A stretch of DNA of 16,991 nt from Treponema sp. GTDB taxonomy: Bacteria; Spirochaetota; Spirochaetia; Treponematales; Treponemataceae. The DNA is taken from the NCBI GenBank assembly GCA_016297805.1, contig JAEDFX010000044.1, forward strand, positions 1 through 16,991. The letters are read 5' to 3'. The translations under genes and the position numbers were made by a program. The notes under the pieces are model-generated. The model was not told the DNA's origin. It saw only the letters and a list, made by a program, of their open reading frames with translations, and searched no databases. This document shows positions 1 to 6,343 of the stretch, piece by piece. Each line of letters begins with the position of its first letter. Positions within the stretch are counted from its first letter, which is position 1.

Positions 1-6
1 AGAATT

Positions 7-59
7 AAAGGAGGTCTATTAAGCAGAAGGTATATCTTCTGTTTATAGTTTAAAAAAAA
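7..59 (+). promoter_or_regulatory. Distant Shine-Dalgarno and hairpin upstream of the ABC exporter genes
   Basis: A strong Shine-Dalgarno sequence, AAAGGAGGT, lies at 7-15, but the first possible start codon of the gene (60) is 44 bases further on. The gene's frame is closed by a TAA at 51-53. A perfect 6-bp stem with a 6-base loop (CAGAAG at 24-29, CTTCTG at 36-41) lies between them, and nine A residues (52-60) run into the ATG. The SD either serves something else, such as a short leader beginning at a non-ATG codon, or the hairpin modulates initiation. The window edge hides what lies further upstream. Confidence 0.35.
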
Positions 60-1904
60 ATGGATCAGCGAAAACAGAATCCTTATTATAAAGAATTTGG
101 AGTTTTTTCAAACTGTGCTTATGTTATAAAACAGATTTTGCATTATAAAAAAGCTCTTTTATTTATGACCCTTGTTTTATTTTTGTGTACTCCGATTCAG
201 ACGTATTCCTGGTCTTACATTACAAAACTGGTGCTTGATCTGGTTACCGGACAGTATGAACTTACTGTAAAAATGCTGGCAATAAATATTGCAGTTGCTA
301 CGGTCATTCTTCTTCTAGTGAATTTTGTTCAGGGTTTTGTTCAGAATTATAGTGGATGGATGTATATGCTTGTCCGAATGCGTATGGTTCGGGAAAAGAA
401 TCTAAAAACTATGACTATGGATTTTTACCACATGGAAGACCAGCAGGTTCTGGATATTTACTGGAGGGCTGGTCAGGCATGCAATGGAAATTCCCAGGGC
501 ATAGAAGGTCTTATGAGAATGCTTTCCGACATTACAGTTCAGCTTGGTGTTGTAATTGTGGGAATTATGATTTTGAGTTCCCTTAATCCATGGCTTGTTC
601 TTGTAATGTGTGTGATGTCGGTTCTTAATGCTTTTATGAGTACTCTAGCCAGCCGCAAAACTAAAAGAGAAGTCTGGGATGTTCTGGCTCCCTGGTGGAG
701 AAAAAGATGGTATATGGACCGCATTTCTTCAAACTTTGATACAGCAAAAGATATCCGCATGTTTGGTTTGAAAAAATGGCTTTTGGATAAATATGTTGAG
801 CTTAATAAGGTTCGGTATAAGCTGGAAGTGCTGAATCAGACTGTATGGTTCTGGTGTTCTATGTGGTACACTCTTACCTGGCTTCTTATGCAGGGATTTT
901 TGTATGGTTACTTGATTTTTCAGGTTTGGAACGGTGGGCTGACTATTGGAAATTTCTCTTTATATATTTCATCTGCCATGACTTTTTTTGGGTATGTGAA
1001 CAATATTACTGGTCGCTTTGCAGAAATGATTGCAAGAAATCGGGAAGTAAATGATTTTAGAAGTTTTATGGAGTTTGATGGTAATTCAGAGAAGAAAGAT
1101 GCAAAGAAAAATCCTGTTCCTAAAATGGATTCATACGAATTTGTTTTTGAAAATGTTAGTTTTAAGTATCCTGGGGCTGAAAGATATGCTCTTGAAAATC
1201 TGAATATCACGCTTAAAGCTGGAGAAAGTCTTGCAGTGGTGGGATTGAATGGTGCTGGAAAAACTACTTTTATCAAACTGCTGCTGCGGCTTTATAATCC
1301 TACGGAAGGAAGAATCCTTTTGAATGGTGTTGATGTCCAGACATATGACAGAGATTCTTATTTTTCAGTTTTTTCTCCATTATTTCAGGATGTTTCTCTT
1401 TTTGCTTTTCCACTGGCGGAAAATGTTTCAATGAAAACTCCGGAAGAAACTGATAAAGATAAAGCTGCCGGTTATTTGAATGATGCTGGTATGGGAGAAA
1501 AGGTTGCTTCATTAAAAGACGGCATCGATACTCAGCTTTTGAAGATTGTTTATGATGATGGAGTAGATTTAAGTGGCGGTGAAAAACAGAAGCTTGCACT
1601 GGCCCGGGCTCTTTACAAAGATAGTCCTGTTGTTGTTCTTGATGAACCTACTGCCGCACTGGATGCCATTGCCGAAGGAAAACTTTACAACGACTTTAGT
1701 CGGCTGATTGCGGGTAAAACATCAGTTTTCATTTCTCATAGATTGAGTTCGACTCAGTTCTGTTCAAATGTTGCCATGTTCAAAGACGGAAAAATGATTG
1801 AATATGGAAATCATAAATCTTTGCTGGCCCTTAATGGTGAATATGCAAATATGTGGCGAATTCAAAGTCAGTACTACGTGGAGGAGGAAAAAAATGAAAG
1901 ATAA
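60..1904 (+). CDS. ABC transporter, fused permease/ATPase (half-exporter 1)
   Basis: This is a 614-residue ABCB-type half-transporter with an N-terminal membrane domain and a C-terminal ATPase domain. Hydrophobic segments are visible at roughly residues 32-52, 72-94, 160-195, 265-290 and 300-315. The ATPase has Walker A GLNGAGKTT (395-403), a Q-loop Gln at 443, signature LSGGEKQ (504-510), Walker B ending in D528-E529 and the switch His at 560, so its catalytic set is complete. It overlaps the next gene by 11 bases, and that gene encodes a second half-transporter of the same build, so the two very likely form a heterodimeric exporter. The substrate cannot be read from the sequence. Peptides, lipids or drugs are all typical for the family. 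The ATG at 60 is the earliest possible start because of the in-frame TAA at 51. Confidence 0.9.
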   Translation: MDQRKQNPYYKEFGVFSNCAYVIKQILHYKKALLFMTLVLFLCTPIQTYSWSYITKLVLDLVTGQYELTVKMLAINIAVATVILLLVNFVQGFVQNYSGWMYMLVRMRMVREKNLKTMTMDFYHMEDQQVLDIYWRAGQACNGNSQGIEGLMRMLSDITVQLGVVIVGIMILSSLNPWLVLVMCVMSVLNAFMSTLASRKTKREVWDVLAPWWRKRWYMDRISSNFDTAKDIRMFGLKKWLLDKYVELNKVRYKLEVLNQTVWFWCSMWYTLTWLLMQGFLYGYLIFQVWNGGLTIGNFSLYISSAMTFFGYVNNITGRFAEMIARNREVNDFRSFMEFDGNSEKKDAKKNPVPKMDSYEFVFENVSFKYPGAERYALENLNITLKAGESLAVVGLNGAGKTTFIKLLLRLYNPTEGRILLNGVDVQTYDRDSYFSVFSPLFQDVSLFAFPLAENVSMKTPEETDKDKAAGYLNDAGMGEKVASLKDGIDTQLLKIVYDDGVDLSGGEKQKLALARALYKDSPVVVLDEPTAALDAIAEGKLYNDFSRLIAGKTSVFISHRLSSTQFCSNVAMFKDGKMIEYGNHKSLLALNGEYANMWRIQSQYYVEEEKNER

Positions 1905-3720
1905 AACAAAGCTTCCAAATCCATTGTTCAAATCTTTATCATATCTTGCTCGACTTGCATGGAAAATAAGACCACGAGTTTATATCTGGTATTTTATGCA
2001 GTTCATTGCCATTATGCTTGAAAAGGTCCGTTACATCATAATTCCAAAATTTATTTTTGATGAAATTGTACTTTTGTCTAAGGATGCAGGAAACAGCAGT
2101 CATTTAAAGAATCTTGGTTTTTATGTAGGACTTACTCTTGTATTCATACTTCTTCATGATATTTTTAACAGCGTTGGAGCACATCTTAAAAGTCTGGATC
2201 AGCTTTATATAGGGCAGCAGCTTCAGCTTGATATTTCTGATAAATCTATAAGGATGGATTTTGAATATACAGAAGATCCTGAAGCTCTGGATCAAATGAA
2301 CAGAGCCCGAGAAGGTATTGAATGGTATTCCGGTGGATTTACAGGAATTTTTGACCAGCTATTCAACATTATTACGAATATATTTGTTGTAGGTGGTGTA
2401 GTTGTAGTTCTGATTTTGAAGTGTCCTGTACTTATTCCAGTTCAGATTGCTGCAATAGTGATTAGTGCAGTTCTGGTAAACAAGAATAATAAAATTGAGT
2501 TGAGTTTCTTTTCAAAACTGGCAAAGGATAATCGTATTTTCAATTACTATTTCTGGAATGTAGCAGATCCTCAATATGGAAAAGATGTTCGTCTTTATAA
2601 CGCTGCAAATATGCTGGCTGTAAAAAGTGATGTTTACCTGGACGGACAGATTAACAATACAAAACGTCGCATTCAAAAACAGTTGCCAAGAGTATTTGGA
2701 TTAAACCTTACAGATATTGTGCGCAATGCTTTTTCTTATATATATGTTGGTTACAGAGCTGTAAAGGGATTCCTTTCTGTAGGGGATATTACACTTTCTT
2801 TGAATTCAGTTTCTCAAGCATACGAAAGCATTAATACCATGATTACAGGTGTTCAGGAAATAAACAAACGTTGCCGTTATTTTTCACAGTATCTTACTTT
2901 TATGGATTATCCAGATGCTAAACCTCACGGGGAAAAATCTCTGGTTCAGGGCAAACATGAGATTGAATTCCGTAATGTAAGTTTTAAATATCCCCGTGCA
3001 GAGGATTATGTCCTTGAAAACATTAATATAAAGATTAAGAGCGGAGAACATCTTTCTGTAGTGGGATTGAACGGTGCAGGGAAAACGACTTTTATTAAAC
3101 TTCTTTGCCGTCTGTATGATGTAACCAGTGGACAGATTCTTGTGGATGGAATAGATATAAAAGAATATTCGGAAGAAGAATATAAAAAGCTGTTTGCAGT
3201 TTTGTTTCAGGATTTTAAACTTTTTGCTTTTGCTTACCGGGAAAATATTACACTTGAAAAATCTGAGTATCCTTTGGGGGAACTTCAGAAAGAAGAGATT
3301 CTGGAAATTCTTGAAAAGACCGGGATGAAAACTGATGTGGAAAAAATGAAAAAAGGCTTGGAAACTCCTGTATTTAAATCTTATGAAAAAGATGGTACAG
3401 AACTTTCAGGAGGCCAGCAGCAGAAAACTGCCATTTCAAGAGCCCTTTATCGAGATGCACCTATTGTTATTCTTGATGAACCAACAGCTGCTTTGGATCC
3501 AATTGCTGAATTTGAAATTTACAGGCAGTTTAATGAGCTGGTAGGTGGGAAGACGGCAGTTTATATTTCTCACCGTTTGAGTTCCTGCAGATTTTGTGAT
3601 CGAATTGCAGTTTTTGCGGACCACACAATCAAAGAATACGGAACTCACGATGAACTTGTAAAAATCCCTGATGGATTGTATGCCAGAATGTTCTATGAGC
3701 AGGCTAAGTATTATCGATAG
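1894..3720 (+). CDS. ABC transporter, fused permease/ATPase (half-exporter 2)
   Basis: This is a 608-residue partner of the preceding gene. The start at 1894 is chosen because GGAGGAGG lies just upstream at the right distance; an in-frame ATG at 1798 would bury the first 96 bases in the upstream gene. The ATPase motifs sit at almost the same positions as in its neighbour: Walker A GLNGAGKTT from residue 391, Q-loop Gln 439, LSGGQQQ 504-510, Walker B D528-E529 and switch His 560. Both use Asn-Gly-Ala where many exporters have Ser-Gly-x in the P-loop, which supports descent from a common half-transporter by duplication. The 11-base overlap implies translational coupling and equal production. 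Both nucleotide sites look competent, so this is not a degenerate-site heterodimer. The substrate is unknown. Confidence 0.9.
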   Translation: MKDKTKLPNPLFKSLSYLARLAWKIRPRVYIWYFMQFIAIMLEKVRYIIIPKFIFDEIVLLSKDAGNSSHLKNLGFYVGLTLVFILLHDIFNSVGAHLKSLDQLYIGQQLQLDISDKSIRMDFEYTEDPEALDQMNRAREGIEWYSGGFTGIFDQLFNIITNIFVVGGVVVVLILKCPVLIPVQIAAIVISAVLVNKNNKIELSFFSKLAKDNRIFNYYFWNVADPQYGKDVRLYNAANMLAVKSDVYLDGQINNTKRRIQKQLPRVFGLNLTDIVRNAFSYIYVGYRAVKGFLSVGDITLSLNSVSQAYESINTMITGVQEINKRCRYFSQYLTFMDYPDAKPHGEKSLVQGKHEIEFRNVSFKYPRAEDYVLENINIKIKSGEHLSVVGLNGAGKTTFIKLLCRLYDVTSGQILVDGIDIKEYSEEEYKKLFAVLFQDFKLFAFAYRENITLEKSEYPLGELQKEEILEILEKTGMKTDVEKMKKGLETPVFKSYEKDGTELSGGQQQKTAISRALYRDAPIVILDEPTAALDPIAEFEIYRQFNELVGGKTAVYISHRLSSCRFCDRIAVFADHTIKEYGTHDELVKIPDGLYARMFYEQAKYYR

Positions 3721-3741
3721 AAAATAGCATATCGTGTTTTT
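3715..3741 (+). terminator. Weak hairpin and T-run after the exporter genes
   Basis: CGATA (3715-3719) pairs with TATCG (3730-3734) over a 10-base loop, followed by TG and five T residues. The 5-bp AT-rich stem includes the stop codon of the upstream gene. A convergent gene ends at 3740, so a terminator is expected here, but this one is weak. Confidence 0.3.
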
Positions 3742-4903
3742 ATCCTTTGATTTTTTCTCGTATAGCTTCCAGTCTGTTCAGTGCTTCGTTTAGTGTTTCG
3801 TCCTTTTTTGCAAAGTGCAGGCGGATATAACGGTTTTCAGGTTCCTTAAAAAATGATGAACCAGGAACTGCACCAACTCCAACATCGCGAGCAAGAACTT
3901 CTGCAAACTCCAAGTCAGATTCAAAACCAAATTCAGAAATATCTATGAGAACATAATAAGCTCCCTGAGGAATTGTATGATTTAGTCCGATTCTATCCAA
4001 TCCATCTAAAAAAAGATTACGCATGTGAGTGTAATGATTCTGCAATTCCACATAATAATCATCACCAAACTTAAGACCAACAACGGCTGCTTCCTGAAGA
4101 GGATGTGCGGCTCCTACTGTTAAGAAGTCATGAACTTTTTTAATGCGTTCTGTAATTTCTGGATTTGCCTGAGTATAGCCCAAACGCCATCCTGTAATGG
4201 AATATGTTTTTGAAAGAGAGTTACAGGTAATTGTACGATCTTTCATTCCAGGCATACTTGCCATGTAAATATGCTCATTTGGCTTGTATAGAATGTGTTC
4301 ATAAACTTCGTCGGTAATTACAAAGGTGTCGTATTTTGTTGCCAGGTCTGCAATAATCTGCAATTCCTGACGGGTGAAGACCTTACCACAAGGGTTAGAA
4401 GGGTTACATACAATAATGGCTTTTGGGTGCTGTTTAAATGCGGCTTCCAGCACATCTACGTTAAAATTAAACTCTGGTGGAACTAATGGCACATAAATTG
4501 GCTCTGCACCGCTTAAAATAGTATCGGCACCGTAGTTTTCGTAGAAAGGAGAGAATACAATTACTTTGTCGCCTGGATTTGTAACACTCATCATTGCGGC
4601 CATCATTGCTTCGGTGGAACCACAGGTTACTACCAGCTCTGCATTTGGATCTACAGCAACTCCGCTGAAGTGCTGGATTTTTGCTGCCAGTGCATCACGG
4701 AAATTCTGTGAGCCCCAGGTTGTAGAATACTGATGAAAATCTTCTTTTGTAACTTCTGCCAGACGGTCAAGAATAGGGCGGGGTGGTTCAAAATCTGGGA
4801 AGCCCTGAGAAAGATTTACAGACCCATACTGATTTGAAATGCGGGTCATTCGGCGAATTACACTGTCTGTAAATGTTGCGGTTCTGTTTGAAAGTGTTGG
4901 CAT
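3740..4903 (-). CDS. Class I/II PLP-dependent aminotransferase
   Basis: This is a 387-residue fold-type I aminotransferase. The PLP lysine is K232 in SLSKTYSITGWR (the downstream Arg of that motif is R240). NPSNP is at 167-171 with the cofactor-contacting Asn 170, and ITDEVY carries D198 and Y201. The start at 4903 is preferred because AAAGAGG lies 8 bases upstream on this strand; an in-frame ATG at 4948 has no such site and adds 15 residues unlike the family N-terminus. Close families are the aspartate, kynurenine/glutamine and methionine aminotransferases (YbdL, MtnE), and sequence reading alone cannot separate them. It lies downstream of the MetQ-like gene on the same strand, separated by a GC-rich block, so a role in methionine or 2-keto-4-methylthiobutyrate transamination is possible but inferred. 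No nearby promoter or operator was found. Confidence 0.85.
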   Translation of the reverse strand: MPTLSNRTATFTDSVIRRMTRISNQYGSVNLSQGFPDFEPPRPILDRLAEVTKEDFHQYSTTWGSQNFRDALAAKIQHFSGVAVDPNAELVVTCGSTEAMMAAMMSVTNPGDKVIVFSPFYENYGADTILSGAEPIYVPLVPPEFNFNVDVLEAAFKQHPKAIIVCNPSNPCGKVFTRQELQIIADLATKYDTFVITDEVYEHILYKPNEHIYMASMPGMKDRTITCNSLSKTYSITGWRLGYTQANPEITERIKKVHDFLTVGAAHPLQEAAVVGLKFGDDYYVELQNHYTHMRNLFLDGLDRIGLNHTIPQGAYYVLIDISEFGFESDLEFAEVLARDVGVGAVPGSSFFKEPENRYIRLHFAKKDETLNEALNRLEAIREKIKG

Positions 4904-4982
4904 TTTTTTTCCTCTTTGAATCAAACTCAAATCTGCTAGATTATGCACTTCTGTGTGTAATTTTTCAAGATTTTCTATATCT

Positions 4983-5123
4983 GCCCGCCTGCGAGCCTAC
5001 ATGCGTTAGTGCATGGAAGTGGGCCGAAGGCCGCCACCGCAAACGAGGAGTTTACGACGAGTGAGGAGGCTGAAGCGGAGCGGAACACTGGAACGCACGA
5101 CGGCACAAAGTGCCGGAACGCCC
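4983..5123. repeat. GC-rich intergenic block with short hairpins
   Basis: About 140 bases of conspicuously GC-rich, CG-rich sequence lie between metQ and the aminotransferase gene in an otherwise AT-rich region. They contain several small perfect stems: CATGC/GCATG (5000-5015), GGCC-GAA-GGCC (5022-5032) and CGGCAC-AAA-GTGCCG (5101-5115). No convincing reading frame or tRNA fold is seen. Its composition suggests a dispersed intergenic element, but only one copy is in the window, so repeat status is a guess. Confidence 0.35.
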
Positions 5124-5144
5124 AATTCTTAATTCTGAATTAGA

Positions 5145-5990
5145 TTAAAACTCGTCGATGTCCCAGCCTTCTTTGATGAAGTAGCCACCGAAAGTTTCGT
5201 TGAATACTTTTTCTGTTTCTGGACTCTGGAAAGCTTTTACAACCTTGCGGAAGAGTTCAACTTTTGCAGGGTCTTTAAGGTCTGCACCACGAGCGGCAAT
5301 CAGGTTCCAGTATGCTTTTTCGTTTATAGAAGTATCTTTGAAAATTGCTGATTCAGTTTTGATACCGAAGTCCAAAGCGTAGTTTCCGTTTACAATTGCG
5401 GCATCTACGTCGGCAAGGGCAGAAGGAATTGTGTTTGCGGCCAATTCTTTGATTACGATTCCACTTGGATTTGATTCAATGTCGTCTGCGTTTGGATTGA
5501 AGCCTGCACTTGATTTAAGAGTGATGAGTCCTGCCGCGGCAAGAACTTTGTAAGCACGGCCACCGTTTGTTACGTCGTTTGGAATTGCTACTACTGCACC
5601 TTTTTTAAGTTCTTTTACAGATTTAACTTTAGTAGAGTACAGGTTCAATGGAATGATGAAAGTGTTTCCAATAAGTTTTACGTCGTATTTGTGGCTGCCT
5701 GCATCATTTTCAAGGAAGATGCGGTGCTGGAAAGCGTTCAGGTCGATTTCGCCGTTGTTCAAAGCGTTGTTTGGTGTAACGTAGTCTGAGAACTGTACGA
5801 TTTTCAGGTTGATTCCTTCTGCTTTAAGTGCTTTCTGAGCTGGTGCCCAAAGATCTTCGTAAAGTGAACCTACAACTCCGATTTTAAGTTCTGTTGCTTT
5901 GGCTTTTTTAGCTTTTGGTGCTGCGAATAAAGTTGTAAGTGCCAATGCGGCGATTAATGTACTTGCGATGATTTTTTTTGATTTATTCAT
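5145..5990 (-). CDS. metQ: MetQ/NlpA-family periplasmic substrate-binding protein
   Basis: This is a 281-residue binding protein of the NlpA/MetQ family, which captures methionine or related compounds for a MetNI importer. It has a Lys-rich N-terminus, a hydrophobic stretch (about residues 7-22) and an Ala-rich cleavage region, then the family's start of mature sequence, LKIGVVG. Family motifs include the region around NALNNGEIDLNAFQH and IVNGNYAL. Most relatives are lipoproteins, but this protein has no cysteine at all, so it must be a soluble periplasmic or otherwise unlipidated protein. It also has no methionine beyond the initiator. The start is supported by AAGGAG 8 bases upstream. No MetN or MetI gene is adjacent. 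A tiny peptide gene lies upstream behind a promoter with Rrf2-type operators. The substrate could be methionine, an oxidised form or another sulfur compound. Confidence 0.87.
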   Translation of the reverse strand: MNKSKKIIASTLIAALALTTLFAAPKAKKAKATELKIGVVGSLYEDLWAPAQKALKAEGINLKIVQFSDYVTPNNALNNGEIDLNAFQHRIFLENDAGSHKYDVKLIGNTFIIPLNLYSTKVKSVKELKKGAVVAIPNDVTNGGRAYKVLAAAGLITLKSSAGFNPNADDIESNPSGIVIKELAANTIPSALADVDAAIVNGNYALDFGIKTESAIFKDTSINEKAYWNLIAARGADLKDPAKVELFRKVVKAFQSPETEKVFNETFGGYFIKEGWDIDEF

Positions 5991-6008
5991 AATTATTTCT
6001 CCTTAGAG

Positions 6009-6024
6009 TCGGAAAATTTTCCGA
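6009..6024. promoter_or_regulatory. Perfect 16-bp palindrome in the metQ leader
   Basis: TCGGAAAATTTTCCGA is a perfect palindrome centred about 26 bases upstream of the metQ start and just upstream of its SD (5999-6004). It differs from the ACCTA-N9-TAGGT sites in this window. It could be an operator for another regulator, or a hairpin or cleavage site in the mRNA leader. Confidence 0.35.
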
Positions 6025-6043
6025 TATTGCTGTTTTATTTTTA

Positions 6044-6170
6044 GGAAGGGGAAGTCTCCCCTTGCGCTCCGAAGTCCTCGCGTAGCTGCGGTCTTCTTCG
6101 CTATCCTCTCTAGCGGGAGGCAACCTTCGGTTGCTTACCCCGCAACGCCCCGAGTTAAACCCGTTTGTAA
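6044..6170 (-). promoter_or_regulatory. Structured GC-rich leader between tiny peptide gene and metQ
   Basis: This block separates the first tiny peptide gene (stop at 6172) from metQ (start 5990). It contains AAGGGGA-AGTC-TCCCCTT (6046-6063), CGCTA-N7-TAGCG (6099-6115), GCAACC-TTC-GGTTGC (6120-6134) and an outer GCGGG/CCCGC pairing (6113-6117 with 6139-6143) that extends the last stem. The 6099-6115 and 6113-6143 structures share bases 6113-6115 and cannot both form fully. None is followed by a U-tract in the metQ direction, so it is not a standard intrinsic terminator. It may be an RNA switch, or a dispersed GC-rich element inserted in the leader. Confidence 0.4.
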
Positions 6171-6171
6171 A

Positions 6172-6246
6172 CTAACAGCCGCACATGACTCCGTTGCGGA
6201 AGTTTTCACGTACTAATTTTTCAAAATATGTTTCAAACAACTTCAT
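6172..6246 (-). CDS. Tiny conserved peptide 1, Cys-tailed, upstream of metQ
   Basis: This is a short open frame of 24 codons (25 if the ATG at 6249 is used). The second ATG (6246) is preferred because it lies 6 bases from GGAGG in AGGAGGT (6252-6258), matching the spacing of the other two copies. The peptide contains the core FEKLVRENFRNGVM and ends Cys-Gly-Cys. Two other tiny genes in the window encode the same core. Compared with copy 3, the core codons differ at two positions, both synonymous (TTC/TTT, CGC/AGA). It lies downstream of a TTGACA/TATAAC promoter with an operator just downstream of the predicted start point. The product could be a leader peptide controlling metQ through cysteine supply, or a functional secreted or modified peptide. 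I do not know a described family for it. Confidence 0.75.
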   Translation of the reverse strand: MKLFETYFEKLVRENFRNGVMCGC

Positions 6247-6267
6247 CATGTACCTCCTATGAGAATT

Positions 6268-6286
6268 ACCTATTAAAGAACTAGGT
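6268..6286. promoter_or_regulatory. Operator 1 (ACCTA-N9-TAGGT)
   Basis: ACCTATTAAAGAACTAGGT is an inverted repeat with the 9-base spacing shared by six sites in the window. It lies about 10-28 bases downstream of the predicted start point of the metQ-side transcript, a position where a repressor would block elongation or initiation. The Rrf2 protein encoded at 15126-15551 is the likely ligand (inferred). Confidence 0.65.
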
Positions 6287-6302
6287 TTATATTGATAGTT
6301 CA

Positions 6303-6331
6303 GTTATAAGATTTATTACCTATTATGTCAA
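6303..6331 (-). promoter_or_regulatory. Promoter for tiny peptide 1 and metQ
   Basis: On the minus strand, TTGACA (6331-6326) and TATAAC (6308-6303) are separated by exactly 17 bases, a near-consensus housekeeping promoter. The predicted start point is near 6296, about 50 bases before the tiny peptide start. The -35 box lies inside operator 2. Confidence 0.7.
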
Positions 6332-6336
6332 TAGAT
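6318..6336. promoter_or_regulatory. Operator 2 overlapping the metQ -35 box
   Basis: ACCTATTATGTCAATAGAT matches the ACCTA-N9-TAGGT pattern with one mismatch. On the minus strand its spacer contains the TTGACA -35 box. A second right half-site lies at 6342-6346, giving a 29-bp interrupted palindrome (ACCTATTAT...ATAATAGGT, 6318-6346) that runs to the edge of the nifH-like remnant. Confidence 0.6.
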
Positions 6337-6343
6337 AATAATA

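Noticed and set aside
1798..1893. Upstream in-frame ATG extending the second exporter gene by 32 codons
   Set aside because: The ATG at 1894 has an ideal GGAGGAGG site and gives a normal N-terminus; the extension would overlap the first exporter gene by more than 100 bases.
4904..4948. N-terminal extension of the aminotransferase by 15 codons
   Set aside because: No ribosome binding site before 4948, whereas 4903 has AAAGAGG at good spacing; the added residues do not resemble the family.
4983..5123. GC-rich block as a structured RNA or tRNA gene
   Set aside because: No cloverleaf, anticodon arm or T-arm signature is visible and the stems are short and separate.
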